DNA of 23,538 nt, from assembly GCA_902493915.1 (NCBI GenBank), contig CABUQY010000025.1:1-23538 (forward strand), in the 5' to 3' direction. The notes under the pieces are model-generated. The model was not told the DNA's origin, did not search any database, and saw only the letters and a program-made list of their open reading frames with translations. The position numbers and the translations under genes were made by a program. The stretch is from an uncultured Collinsella sp. (GTDB taxonomy: Bacteria > Actinomycetota > Coriobacteriia > Coriobacteriales > Coriobacteriaceae). Below, in pieces: positions 1 to 8,241 of this stretch. How positions within the stretch are numbered: position 1 is the first letter of the stretch; the number at the start of each line of letters is the position of its first letter.

Positions 1-805
1 GGAGTACACCTTCCACGCCGCCGGCCGCTCACAGCACGGCATGAGCCTGCGCCACGCCGAGGCCCTGAGCATGTCCGACGCCATCACCACGGCAAAGCTC
101 ATCATTAAGCAGCAGGCCTACGAGAGCGGTTGCCACGCCTCCTTTATGCCTAAGCCGTTGGCGGGCGAGGACGGCAGCGCCATGTTTTTACATCAGTCGC
201 TGTTCGACCACGATGGCAACAACGTTTTTTGGGGCGAGGACGACGAGAAGTACCACCTCTCCGACGTCGCCAAGCACTATATGGCCGGCATCCTGGCGCA
301 CGCGCGCGAGATCAGCGCCATCACCAACCCCACGGTCAACTCGTACAAGCGCATCACCACGGGCGGCGATTCCGTGCCGCAGTACGCCACGTGGGGCCTG
401 CGCAACCGCGCGAGCATGGTCCGCATCCCGGTCTACAAGCCCGGCAAGCAGCTGTCCACGCGCATCGAGCTGCGCAGTCCCGATCCCATGGCCAACCCGT
501 ACCTGGTCAACGCCGTCACGCTGGCGGCTGGTCTGGACGGCATCGAGCGCAAGCTGGAACTCCCGCCCGAGGCCACGGCCGAGACGCTCAAGCTTACCGA
601 CCGTCAGATGGTCGAGGCCGGCTACACGCCGCTGCCGCGCTCGCTCAAAGAGGCGCTCGACGTGTTTGAGGACTCGCAGTTTATGAAGGATGCCCTCGGC
701 GAGCACATCCACAGCTTCTTCCTCAAAAAGAAGCGCGACGAGTGGCATAAGTTTGAGTCCACGATCACCGAGTGGGAGATTAAGCACTACCTGGCGAACT
801 CCTAA
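1..805 (+). CDS. glnA: Glutamine synthetase, C-terminal part (5' end outside window)
   Basis: ATP-dependent ligation of ammonia to glutamate, the main ammonium-assimilation step in the cytoplasm. The reading frame is open from base 2 and runs to TAA at 803-805, so the gene is cut by the window edge; about 267 C-terminal residues are present. Family hallmarks are visible in order: SQHGMSLRHA (cf. GQHE in classical GS), HASFMPKP (the FMPKP metal/ATP-site loop), NPTVNSYKRI, RNRASMVRIP, and ELRSPDPMANPYL in place of the usual E-x-R-x-PDP-x-x-NPY. The segment after the NPY motif goes straight to the C-terminal helices, and I see no NLYDLP-type adenylylation tyrosine, so control by adenylylation is unlikely. 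A GlnR-like regulator starts 50 bp downstream on the same strand. Family identity is secure; the exact GS subtype is not, because the N-terminus is missing. Confidence 0.94.
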   Translation, partial: EYTFHAAGRSQHGMSLRHAEALSMSDAITTAKLIIKQQAYESGCHASFMPKPLAGEDGSAMFLHQSLFDHDGNNVFWGEDDEKYHLSDVAKHYMAGILAHAREISAITNPTVNSYKRITTGGDSVPQYATWGLRNRASMVRIPVYKPGKQLSTRIELRSPDPMANPYLVNAVTLAAGLDGIERKLELPPEATAETLKLTDRQMVEAGYTPLPRSLKEALDVFEDSQFMKDALGEHIHSFFLKKKRDEWHKFESTITEWEIKHYLANS

Positions 806-855
806 TCGCGCTGGCTTGTTCCAGTACGATTGAGCTCATTTCTTTGGAGGCCGAT

Positions 856-1518
856 ATGTCCGAAAAGAGTGCCCTGTTCATGGCGCGCACGACGCGCTTC
901 CACGAGTTTGCCCGCAGCTTGACGACCACCCTGGGTGTCGAGGTGAGCCTGGCAACCCCCGATTCGCCGACTGCGGCGCACGACTTTGACCTGCTGATTC
1001 TCGATTCCGACGGCATCCGCAGCGACCGTATCGATCAGATTGCCAAGTGGCTTGACGATCGCGGCGGCGTTCCCATGCTGGTGATCGTCGACGACGAGGC
1101 GCTCGGCACCCTGCGCCTGCCCAATCACGCGCATGCCGACTTTGTATGCCCCACGGCGACGCCCAACGAGCTTAAGGCTCGTGCGCAGCGCCTGATGGGC
1201 GAGGAGGAGACCGTCGCCGCCGACGATGTGCTCAACATCGACAACCTCGAGATTAACCTGGCAACCTACCAGGTGACGCTCGATGATGAGCCCATCGACC
1301 TGACGCTGATGGAGTACTCGCTGCTGAGCTTTTTGGCGACGCACCCCAACCGTGCCTACAGCCGCGAGGTGTTGCTGCACCGCGTGTGGGGCTTTGAGTA
1401 CTGCGGCGGCACGCGCACCGTCGACGTGCACATCCGACGCATCCGCTCCAAGGTGGGCCCGCAGATCGCGGCGCACATCACCACCGTCCGCGGCGTGGGC
1501 TATCTGTTTAAGGACTAG
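856..1518 (+). CDS. GlnR-like OmpR-family transcriptional regulator with atypical receiver domain
   Basis: 220-residue DNA-binding regulator. ATG at 856 is chosen over an in-frame TTG at 844 because TTTGGAGG at 844-850 serves as its ribosome-binding site. The C-terminal half (about residues 124-218) is a winged-helix Trans_reg_C domain: ATYQVTL, DLTLMEYSLLSFLATHP, VWGFEYCGGTRTVDVHIRRI, and a final TVRGVGYLF. The N-terminal half has receiver-like spacing, with an aspartate near residue 50 (LLILDSDGI), but lacks the acidic pair expected near the N-terminus, so phosphorylation is doubtful. From family knowledge, actinobacterial GlnR is an orphan OmpR-type regulator with a similarly degenerate receiver and a very similar GGTRTVDVH recognition region, and it controls nitrogen genes. 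The position directly after glutamine synthetase supports a nitrogen role. No histidine kinase gene is adjacent. The family is certain; the GlnR-like role is an inference. Confidence 0.88.
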   Translation: MSEKSALFMARTTRFHEFARSLTTTLGVEVSLATPDSPTAAHDFDLLILDSDGIRSDRIDQIAKWLDDRGGVPMLVIVDDEALGTLRLPNHAHADFVCPTATPNELKARAQRLMGEEETVAADDVLNIDNLEINLATYQVTLDDEPIDLTLMEYSLLSFLATHPNRAYSREVLLHRVWGFEYCGGTRTVDVHIRRIRSKVGPQIAAHITTVRGVGYLFKD

Positions 1519-1523
1519 CTTTT

Positions 1524-1554
1524 CACCACAAAGGGGACAGGCACCTTTGTGGTG
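1524..1554. repeat. REP-like hairpin repeat, CACAAAGG type
   Basis: Perfect 11-bp inverted repeat, CACCACAAAGG (1524-1534) and its complement (1544-1554), around a 9-nt loop that completes the motif GGGGACAGGCAC. It starts six bases after the stop of the upstream regulator. Related copies lie at 12213-12245, 13792-13822 and, degenerate, at 14747-14779. It could help transcription end, but no T-run follows it, so I treat it as a dispersed repeat. Confidence 0.8.
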
Positions 1555-1673
1555 GTATTGACGCAGATGCGGGTTCCTTTCGGGTCTGCGGCAGAACTTA
1601 AGCCTTCCTAAAAGATTGCGTTCTCATACACGTACGCCCGCATATTGGGGTACAACTCAACGTGAACAATGAT

Positions 1674-1704
1674 GGCCCGCCACGTGTTTGGCGGGCCTTT
1701 GGTT
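1674..1704 (+). terminator. Hairpin, probable terminator or leader attenuator before the HtrA gene
   Basis: A perfect 9-bp GC-rich stem, GGCCCGCCA (1674-1682) with TGGCGGGCC (1689-1697), is followed by TTTGGTTATTT. It lies 155 bp after the GlnR-like gene and 23 bp before the HtrA ribosome-binding region. It may end upstream transcription or attenuate the protease transcript. The T-tract is short and interrupted. Confidence 0.5.
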
Positions 1705-1726
1705 ATTTGACGAAAGGATCGCAGCT

Positions 1727-3187
1727 ATGAGCGAGAACGATTCCCAGCGTCCCCAGGATGCGGGCAACGCTGGCGAGACCCAGCAGCAGCCGCGCGTGCA
1801 GGTGGAGTCGACGCCTGCCGGTAGCAACATTCCCTACGTGCAGGCCTACGACACGCAGACCGGCAAGCCGCTGGGCGGCCAGCAGGTTGTAAATAAGCAT
1901 ACGGTGGTCAAGACCAAGACCAAAAAGCTGCCGATCTTTATTACGGCGCTTGCCGGCTGTGCCTGCGGCGCCCTGCTGGTCATCGCGCTCATTATGAGTG
2001 GCACGCTCGATATCGACGGCGGCAGGAACGCCGTGACGGCGGGTGCTTCGGGTTCATCGACGCAAAAGATCACCATCGACTCCGAGGACACCACGCTGGC
2101 CGAGGCCGTTTCTGCCAAGGCCCTGCCCTCCGTGGTTTCTATTACCGCCACTTCGAGCGGCAGCCAGAATGGCTCGCTTTCGCAGTCTGCCGACGAGTCG
2201 GACGGCTCGGGCAGCGTCGGTTCGGGCGTGGTGCTCGACACCGAGGGCCACATCCTCACCAACAACCACGTGGTCGATGGTTACGACCAGTACGTGGTGA
2301 CCATGGACGACGGCACCACCTACGAGGCCGAGTTCGTGGGCAACGACGCCTCGAGCGACCTCGCCGTCATCAAGCTCAAGGACGCCGACGCCTCCAAGCT
2401 CACTCCGATCGAAATTGGTGATTCCTCCAAGCTCAACGTGGGCGAGTGGGTCATGGCGATCGGGTCGCCGTTCGGCAACGAGCAGTCTGTCTCCACGGGC
2501 ATCGTCTCGGCGCTCTATCGCTCCACGGCCATGAGCTCTACCAGTGGCAACACCATCTACGCCAACATGATCCAGACCGATGCCGCCATCAACCCGGGCA
2601 ACTCCGGCGGCGCGCTCGTCAACGACAACGGCGAGCTCGTGGGTATTAACTCGCTCATCGAGAGCTACTCGGGCTCCAGCTCGGGCGTGGGCTTTGCCAT
2701 TCCGGTTAACTACGCCAAGAACATTGCCGACCAGATTATCGACGGCAAGACGCCGGTACATCCGTACATGGGCGCTACGCTTTCGAGCGTCAACGCGCTC
2801 AACGCCCGCACCAACAAGCTGAGCACCGATAGCGGCGCGTATGTGGCAAGCGTTGTCGAGGACGGTCCTGCCGCCAAGGCTGGCATCCAAGAGGGCGATG
2901 TCATTACCAAGCTGGGCGACGATGAGATTACGAGCGCCGATGGCCTGATCATCGCGCTGCGCAGCCACGAGGTGGGCGAGAAGGTCGAGATCACGCTCAT
3001 GCGCGGCAAGGAAGAGAAGAAGGTCACCGTCGAGCTGGGCTCCGACGAGGAGCTGCAGAGCCAGCAGCAGGACGACAGTTCGACCGACACCGGCAACGGC
3101 GGTATTACCGATGAGCAGCTGCGCCAGTATCTGGAGGAGCTGTTGGGCCAGCAGGGCCAGGGTCAAGGCTACGGCCAGGGGTTCTAG
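1727..3187 (+). CDS. Membrane-anchored HtrA/DegP-type serine protease with PDZ domain
   Basis: Extracytoplasmic quality-control protease, 486 residues. ATG 1727 follows GAAAGGA at 1712-1718; a TTG further upstream has no such site. Residues 1-65 are polar, Gln-rich and cytoplasmic; about 68-92 form one transmembrane anchor (LPIFITALAGCACGALLVIA); a Ser-rich linker follows. The trypsin-like domain shows the catalytic triad: His181 in NNHVVDG, Asp211 in SSDLAVIKL and Ser293 in GNSGGAL. A single PDZ domain follows (about 355-450; GPAAKAGIQEGDVITKLGD). The tail is unusual, Gln/Gly-rich (GQQGQGQGYGQGF), after an acidic Ser/Asp/Gln stretch. This fits the single-anchor HtrA type of Gram-positive bacteria, which degrades misfolded exported proteins. 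It appears to be a single-gene unit ended by a strong terminator at 3214. Substrate and regulation cannot be read from the sequence. Confidence 0.95.
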   Translation: MSENDSQRPQDAGNAGETQQQPRVQVESTPAGSNIPYVQAYDTQTGKPLGGQQVVNKHTVVKTKTKKLPIFITALAGCACGALLVIALIMSGTLDIDGGRNAVTAGASGSSTQKITIDSEDTTLAEAVSAKALPSVVSITATSSGSQNGSLSQSADESDGSGSVGSGVVLDTEGHILTNNHVVDGYDQYVVTMDDGTTYEAEFVGNDASSDLAVIKLKDADASKLTPIEIGDSSKLNVGEWVMAIGSPFGNEQSVSTGIVSALYRSTAMSSTSGNTIYANMIQTDAAINPGNSGGALVNDNGELVGINSLIESYSGSSSGVGFAIPVNYAKNIADQIIDGKTPVHPYMGATLSSVNALNARTNKLSTDSGAYVASVVEDGPAAKAGIQEGDVITKLGDDEITSADGLIIALRSHEVGEKVEITLMRGKEEKKVTVELGSDEELQSQQQDDSSTDTGNGGITDEQLRQYLEELLGQQGQGQGYGQGF

Positions 3188-3213
3188 CGAGCCGTTTCGC
3201 ACATACCAATGCC

Positions 3214-3257
3214 AGAGGGGCTGTCCCATCAATGCGGGACAGCCCCTCTTTTCTTGT
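3214..3257 (+). terminator. Rho-independent terminator after the HtrA gene
   Basis: Perfect 14-bp stem, AGAGGGGCTGTCCC (3214-3227) with its complement (3236-3249), and an 8-nt loop, followed by the T-rich stretch TTTCTTGTT. It starts 27 bp after the protease stop codon. One of the clearest terminators in the window. Confidence 0.92.
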
Positions 3258-3288
3258 TGATCCGTTGGGGACGGAGGAAAACGGATCA
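3258..3288. repeat. REP-like hairpin repeat, TGATCCGTT type
   Basis: 9-bp perfect inverted repeat, TGATCCGTT (3258-3266) with AACGGATCA (3280-3288). The loop starts GGGGACGGAGG, which resembles the GGGGACAGG loop core of the CACAAAGG-type repeats. It lies directly after the HtrA terminator. The arms differ completely from the other repeats while the loop core is kept. Confidence 0.6.
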
Positions 3289-3323
3289 CTTGGGGCTGGC
3301 AAGAGGCCTGGTTCGTAATGGTC

Positions 3324-3527
3324 TGGACAGTTAGTTCAGATACGTATAAATCTGGGGCAGCTTGGGATGCGTTTTGAGCAATTTTTGATTGGGATGGGGC
3401 TCGGATGGGTGTTTGGAAGGGAGAGTGGGACGTTTACATGGTCTCGAGGAGCCCAAAATTAGTCGAAACAGAGGTGTTCGTGCCCGATCCAGCTCTAGGA
3501 TTTATACGTATCTGAACTAACTGTCCA
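3324..3527. mobile_element. MITE-like element with 29-bp perfect terminal inverted repeats
   Basis: Bases 3324-3352 and 3499-3527 are exact reverse complements over 29 bp (outer end TGGACAGTTAGTTC). They enclose about 146 bp with no plausible gene. The central part is GT/GG-rich on the plus strand and unlike nearby coding sequence. GTCTGG occurs at both outer edges (3321-3326 and 3533-3538), but the left copy overlaps the repeat, so it is weak evidence for a target duplication. Compact size, long perfect ends and no transposase fit a non-autonomous transposable element; a very long hairpin with another role is possible. The element fills most of the 448-bp gap between htrA and ligA. Confidence 0.6.
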
Positions 3528-3635
3528 CCCCAGTCTGGCCGCTGCCGATTCGGTGCGGTTCGAAAGGGCTATTCGACCCCGTTGCGACCGGTGGTACTCT
3601 AGTATCCGTTTGAAATCGAGCGAAGGAGTGCCGCT

Positions 3636-5864
3636 ATGGAGCAATCGAGCCTGTTTGGTGACGGCGTGGACATCGATACCGAAACGCCCACGACCGCGGA
3701 AGCCACCGCACCGACCGACGCCCGTGCCCAGGCGGCAGCGCGCGCGGCCGAGCTGCGCCACGAGCTCGATTACCATGCCTATCGCTACTACATGCTCGAT
3801 GCGCCCGAGATCACGGACGCCGCCTTCGACAAAATGCTCGTTGAGCTGCAGGAGATCGAGGCGACCTACCCCGACCTGGTGACGCCCGACAGCTATACCC
3901 AGCGCGTGGGTGGCTACGTGAGCGAGCAGTTTACGCCGGTCACGCACATGGCGCGCATGTATTCCATGGACGATGCCATGGATCTGGACGAGCTCGACGC
4001 ATGGCTCCAGCGCACCGAGGATGCGCTCGGTGCCGGTAGTGCCACCTATACCTGCGAGCTTAAGATCGACGGCCTGGGTGTGGCGCTTACCTACCAAAAC
4101 GGCACCTTCGTGCGCGCGGCCACGCGCGGCGATGGCACCACGGGCGAGGACGTGTCGCTCAACGTGCGCACCATCAAGGATGTGCCCATGCATCTGTCCG
4201 AGCCGGCGCTCGCCCACATGGGCGCCGACCGCGAGCGCACCATTGAGGTGCGTGGCGAGGTCTATATGCCCAAGGGCAGCTTTGTGCGCCTGAACGACGA
4301 GGCCGATTCCGAGGGTCGCGACCCCTTCGCCAACCCGCGCAACGCTGCCGCCGGCAGTCTACGTCAGAAGGATCCCAAGGTCACGGCGCGCCGCGACCTG
4401 GCCACCTTTATCTATGCCATCGCCGATACCGACCCGCTACACGTCCACAGCCAGCGCGAGTTCCTCGATTGGCTGCGTAGCGCCGGCTTTAGCGTCAACC
4501 CTAACGTTGCCCGTTGCGCCACACCCGCCGAGGTCCACGAGTTCTGCGCCCAGGCGCTCGAACATCGCGGTGACCTGGACTACGACATTGACGGCGTGGT
4601 CGTAAAGGTGGACAGCTTCCAGCAGCAGCTTGACCTGGGCTTTACCGCCCGCGCGCCGCGCTGGGCCATTGCCTTTAAGTTCCCGCCCGAGGAAAAGCAG
4701 ACCGTCCTGCGCGAAATTCGCATCCAGGTGGGCCGCACCGGTGTGCTCACGCCGGTCGCCGAGTTCGACCCGGTGACGGTTGCCGGCTCCACCATCGCGC
4801 GCGCCACGCTGCACAACATCGACGAGATCCGTCGTAAAAACGTGCGCGAGGGCGACACCATCATCGTGCACAAGGCGGGCGACGTGATTCCCGAGGTCGT
4901 GGGCCCGGTGCTCGACAAGCGCCCGGCCGATTCGGTCGACTGGCAGATGCCCGAGGTCTGCCCCGTGTGCGGCAGCCCCGTGGTCCACGAGGACGGCGAG
5001 GTTGCCTACCGCTGCGTCTCAATCGATTGCCCCGCGCAGCTTAAGGAGCGCCTGCTCCACTGGGTGAGTCGCGGCTGCATGGACGTCGACGGCCTGGGCG
5101 ACGAGATCGTCGACAAGATGATCGCCGCCGGCCTGATTCACGACGTCGCGGACTTCTACCAGCTCACGGTCGATGACATTGCAGGCCTGGACACGGGGCG
5201 CACCTATGCCAGCTCCAACAGCAAAAAGGGCGTCAAGAAGGGCGACCCCATTCCGGTAGGCCTCAAGACGGCCGAGAAAATCATCGCCGAGCTCAACAAG
5301 TCCAAGAGCCAGCCGCTCGGTCGCGTGCTGTTTGCCCTGGGCATCCGCCACGTGGGCAAGAGCGTGGGCGAGGTCATCGCCGAGCGATTCCTGTCGATTG
5401 ACAAGCTTATCTTGGCGAGCGAAGAGGACATTGCCGAGTGCGAGGGCATCGGCCCCAAGATTGCGGCGAGCGTCAAGCAGTTCCTGGCCGTGCCCGAGAA
5501 CCTTGCCGTACTGGAGCGTCTGCGCCAGGCGGGCCTGTCGCTCGAGGTGGACTTGGGCGCCGCGCACGCGCAAGCCGCAGCCGACGCTGGCGTGGCGGGA
5601 GAGCTCGCCGACGCACAGCCGCTCGCGGGTCTGACCTTCGTGCTCACCGGCACGCTCGTCAACCGCACGCGCGACGAGGCGGGCGCGGCGCTCAAGGTGC
5701 TCGGCGCCAAGGTTTCGGGCAGCGTGTCAAAGAAGACAAGCTATCTGGTCGCCGGTCCCAAAGCGGGCTCCAAGCTCACCAAGGCCGAGCAGCTGGGTGT
5801 ACCCGTGCTGGATGAGGACGCACTCGAGCAGATCCTTGCGACTGGTGAGGTGCCAGAGGCATAA
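3636..5864 (+). CDS. ligA: NAD-dependent DNA ligase LigA
   Basis: Seals nicks in duplex DNA during replication and repair, using NAD+ to form an enzyme-AMP intermediate. ATG 3636 is preceded by AAGGAG (3623-3628). The 742-residue protein shows all LigA parts in order: an N-terminal Ia domain (HELDYHAYRYYMLDAPEITD, about 41-60) that binds NMN; the adenylation domain with catalytic Lys143 in ELKIDGLG; NPRNAAAGSLRQ and DIDGVVVKV; an OB-fold; a four-cysteine zinc finger (CPVCGSP...CVSIDCPAQ, about 441-465); helix-hairpin-helix repeats (GIRHVGKSVGE, CEGIGPKIA); and a C-terminal BRCT domain (about 660-738; LTFVLTGTL, KTSYLVAGPKAGSKL). It is longer than the usual ~670 residues because of an acidic/Ala-rich N-terminal extension of about 35 residues and two small insertions (GRTYASSNSKKGVKKG and an Ala-rich linker before BRCT). 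It appears monocistronic. Confidence 0.98.
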   Translation: MEQSSLFGDGVDIDTETPTTAEATAPTDARAQAAARAAELRHELDYHAYRYYMLDAPEITDAAFDKMLVELQEIEATYPDLVTPDSYTQRVGGYVSEQFTPVTHMARMYSMDDAMDLDELDAWLQRTEDALGAGSATYTCELKIDGLGVALTYQNGTFVRAATRGDGTTGEDVSLNVRTIKDVPMHLSEPALAHMGADRERTIEVRGEVYMPKGSFVRLNDEADSEGRDPFANPRNAAAGSLRQKDPKVTARRDLATFIYAIADTDPLHVHSQREFLDWLRSAGFSVNPNVARCATPAEVHEFCAQALEHRGDLDYDIDGVVVKVDSFQQQLDLGFTARAPRWAIAFKFPPEEKQTVLREIRIQVGRTGVLTPVAEFDPVTVAGSTIARATLHNIDEIRRKNVREGDTIIVHKAGDVIPEVVGPVLDKRPADSVDWQMPEVCPVCGSPVVHEDGEVAYRCVSIDCPAQLKERLLHWVSRGCMDVDGLGDEIVDKMIAAGLIHDVADFYQLTVDDIAGLDTGRTYASSNSKKGVKKGDPIPVGLKTAEKIIAELNKSKSQPLGRVLFALGIRHVGKSVGEVIAERFLSIDKLILASEEDIAECEGIGPKIAASVKQFLAVPENLAVLERLRQAGLSLEVDLGAAHAQAAADAGVAGELADAQPLAGLTFVLTGTLVNRTRDEAGAALKVLGAKVSGSVSKKTSYLVAGPKAGSKLTKAEQLGVPVLDEDALEQILATGEVPEA

Positions 5865-5883
5865 GGCATCAATAGTCAAATTG

Positions 5884-5934
5884 AAGAACCGCCCGGAAAG
5901 CATGATTGAACTGCCTTCCGGGCGGTTCTTATTT
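5884..5934. terminator. Bidirectional terminator between ligA and the convergent MerR gene
   Basis: Perfect 15-bp stem AAGAACCGCCCGGAA (5884-5898) with its complement (5916-5930) and a 17-nt loop. On the plus strand it is followed by ATTTGG, and on the minus strand by CAATTTGAC after the TTCTT of the stem. It separates convergent genes, and its right edge overlaps the stop codon of the minus-strand regulator (5929-5931). Confidence 0.85.
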
Positions 5935-6777
5935 GGACGGGGCGACCGGCACCGTGATCTGCGTCACGTAGGTCGCGGGGTCGTCGCTGATGATGTCGTC
6001 GATGAGGGCGATCTCGCGTGAGGGGCCAGCGGGGGACAGCCCGTGTTCGCGCATATAGCCGAGCAGCTGCTTATAGCGCGGGCCCGCTTGCCCGTGCGTA
6101 CCACGGAAGCTTATGGTCAGGCACCGCGCGGCGGGCCGCACCTCGACGTCACCCACGTAGTCATCGGTGTCATCGAGCAGCAAAAAGACCTCGTCGTAGC
6201 CATCAAAGTCGCCGGCGGCGAGGCGCTCGGCGCTAATCCCAACGCCCAAGTTGCCCAGAAAGACAAAGGTCTCGTGCTGGCCCTTCTGCAGCTGACGAAT
6301 CTGCCACTCCAGCGCATAGGCGTCGGTAGGCTTGACGCGTTCGCGCAATACGGCGCAGCGAAGCTCGGGCGCATCGATTGTGCAAATGGTATCGAGCTCG
6401 GTGTTCAGGGCATCGTGAAGCAGGGCAAGCCGGTTATCGATCTTGCGTGACACGCGTTCGAGCTCGCGGCGCTTGCGCTCGATGAGCTCCTGCTGTTGGG
6501 CCAGCTGCCGCTGCATGAGGTCCACATCGCGCGTGGTCACAAACTCACGGATTTGCGCGAGCGGCAAGTCGAGAACACGCAGGTGGCTAATGGTGTTGAG
6601 GGTGGAGAGCTGCCGCGATCCGTAGTAGCGGTACCCACTTGCCGGATCGATGTGCGCCGGGTCCAGCAAGCCCATCTGCTCGTAATGACGTAGCGTCCCC
6701 ACGCTCAGGTTAAACAGGCGCGCCACCTCGCCAATGCGGAGCAGGCCCTCGGTATGTTCAGTTGGCGAGTCGGTCAT
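5929..6777 (-). CDS. MerR-family regulator with GyrI-like effector domain (BmrR type)
   Basis: 282-residue drug-sensing transcription activator. The ATG at 6777 has AAAGGAG eight bases upstream on its strand. The N-terminal MerR helix-turn-helix covers about residues 12-80 (LLRIGEVARLFNLSVGTLRHYEQ, then GYRYYGSRQL), followed by a long dimerisation coiled coil (about 90-130, rich in Gln/Glu/Arg). The C-terminal half (about 135-280) looks like a GyrI-like/AraC-effector-binding domain (VFLGNLGVGIS, YKQLLGYMREHGL, YVTQITVPV), as in BmrR, which binds lipophilic cations. It is the second gene of a minus-strand operon, 77 bp after the MATE exporter. A MerR-type promoter lies before that exporter, so it probably activates its own operon when it binds a toxic compound. 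The ligand cannot be predicted. Confidence 0.93.
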   Translation of the reverse strand: MTDSPTEHTEGLLRIGEVARLFNLSVGTLRHYEQMGLLDPAHIDPASGYRYYGSRQLSTLNTISHLRVLDLPLAQIREFVTTRDVDLMQRQLAQQQELIERKRRELERVSRKIDNRLALLHDALNTELDTICTIDAPELRCAVLRERVKPTDAYALEWQIRQLQKGQHETFVFLGNLGVGISAERLAAGDFDGYDEVFLLLDDTDDYVGDVEVRPAARCLTISFRGTHGQAGPRYKQLLGYMREHGLSPAGPSREIALIDDIISDDPATYVTQITVPVAPSK

Positions 6778-6854
6778 GGGACTGCTCCTTTCAACGGGCG
6801 GGGGAGGGGCACTGAAGTCGTGCGGCGCAGCCGTCGTATGACACGAACGATCCG

Positions 6855-8201
6855 CTACGCCACCAGCTTGTCAAAAGCCCCGCGCCGGTTGAGCACGGTA
6901 AATGCCACCACACAGATGACCGCCGACAGAATCGATCCGCACGGCGAAGCGATGCCCATGGGAAACAGCGTGTCGGAATAGGCATTCGACAACAGCCACG
7001 CGCCCGGCACGCGAATGAGCGCCACGGCCAGCACGTTGTGCGCAAAGCCGATGTAGCTCTTACCGTATGCAGCGAAAAAGCCGCTAAAGCAAATGTGGAT
7101 GCCGGCAAAAATCGCGTCGAAAATGTAGCTGCGCATATAGCCGGTACCGGCCGTGACCACCGCGGCGTCCTTGGCAAAAAAGCCGATAAACGCCGGTGCC
7201 ACCAGCCACATCAGTATCGTGATCAGACAGCCGTACACCACCGAGATGGTCATGGCGTCCTTGAGCACCTGACGCGCACGATCGCCCTTGCCCGCGCCGG
7301 CGTTTTGCGCCGTGAGCGCGCTGACGGTGGCGCCCATGGAACTCGGCACAATGAACAAAAAGCTGATCATCTTCTCGACCAGGCCCACGGCGGCGGCGTC
7401 GACCAGACCGCGGTGGTTGGCGATGACGGTGATAAACATAAACGCCACCTGGATGCAGCCGTCCTGCACGGCCACAGGCACGCCGATCTTAAGAATGCTG
7501 CCGAGCACCTCGGGCTGGGGGCGCAGGTCGCTGCGCTTAACGTGGATGTTCGTACGGCGGCTCTTAAGCCACACGAGCGCGAGCGCAACGCTGGCCGTCT
7601 GCGCGGTCACCGTGCCGAGCGCCGCGCCCACGGGGCCGAGCCCCATGTGGCCGATAAATAGAAAGTCGAGCGCGATGTTGATGATGCATGCCACGCCAAT
7701 CACGTACATAGGCGAGCGCGAATCGCCCAGGCCGCGAAAGATGGCCGAGAGAATGTTGTATGCGGCGATAAACGGAATGCCGACAAAGCAGATACGCAGG
7801 TAGGCGGATGTACCTTCGACTGCCTCGGCCGGCGTGCCAATGAGCGCCACGATTTGCGGGCACAGTGCGAGCAGGACAGCGGCCAGCACCACCGAGACGC
7901 CCATAAAGAGCGTGATGGTGTTGCCGATGGCGGTCTCGGCACGGTCGAAGCGACGCGAGCCCACGGCGTGGCCGACGATAACCGTCGTTCCCATGGCCAG
8001 GCCCACAAGCGTCACGGTAATGATATAGAGCGTCTGCGCGCCATTGCCAACGGCGGTGATGCCGGCGGCGCCGCTAAACTGCCCCATCATGTACAGGTCG
8101 GCCATGCCGTAGAGCATCTGTAAAAAGTACGAGAGCATATAAGGCAGGGCAAAGACCGCGATGGTCTTAAGGATATTGCCGCGTGTGAGGTCGTGTTCCA
8201 T
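6855..8201 (-). CDS. MATE-family multidrug/cation exporter
   Basis: Integral membrane antiporter that expels organic cations or drugs using an H+ or Na+ gradient. 448 residues with about 12 hydrophobic segments in two similar halves, the normal MATE size. Typical segments are visible: ALPYMLSYFLQMLYGMADLYMMGQF near the N-terminus, AVGNGAQTL, FRGLGDSRSPM after the fifth or sixth helix, and SALTAQNAGAGKGDRAR at the start of the second half. This last motif matches the conserved QN-x-G-AG-x-x-x-RA of MATE proteins. The start at 8201 has only a weak purine-rich region upstream, so translation initiation may be poor. It is the first gene of the operon with the MerR regulator, and the promoter before it has a MerR-type 19-bp spacer, pointing to drug-inducible efflux. 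Confidence 0.94.
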   Translation of the reverse strand: MEHDLTRGNILKTIAVFALPYMLSYFLQMLYGMADLYMMGQFSGAAGITAVGNGAQTLYIITVTLVGLAMGTTVIVGHAVGSRRFDRAETAIGNTITLFMGVSVVLAAVLLALCPQIVALIGTPAEAVEGTSAYLRICFVGIPFIAAYNILSAIFRGLGDSRSPMYVIGVACIINIALDFLFIGHMGLGPVGAALGTVTAQTASVALALVWLKSRRTNIHVKRSDLRPQPEVLGSILKIGVPVAVQDGCIQVAFMFITVIANHRGLVDAAAVGLVEKMISFLFIVPSSMGATVSALTAQNAGAGKGDRARQVLKDAMTISVVYGCLITILMWLVAPAFIGFFAKDAAVVTAGTGYMRSYIFDAIFAGIHICFSGFFAAYGKSYIGFAHNVLAVALIRVPGAWLLSNAYSDTLFPMGIASPCGSILSAVICVVAFTVLNRRGAFDKLVA

Positions 8202-8241
8202 AGGTGGGGCTTTCTGGCTGGGTTCGTTTAGCTACCAGTGT

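Noticed and set aside
1616..1656. Promoter TTGCGT with TATTGG or TACAAC before the HtrA gene
   Set aside because: No pair of boxes has an acceptable spacing, so it was not listed as a feature.
2054..3289. Minus-strand open frame opposite the HtrA gene
   Set aside because: Shadow of the protease gene in GC-rich sequence; it even crosses the HtrA terminator.
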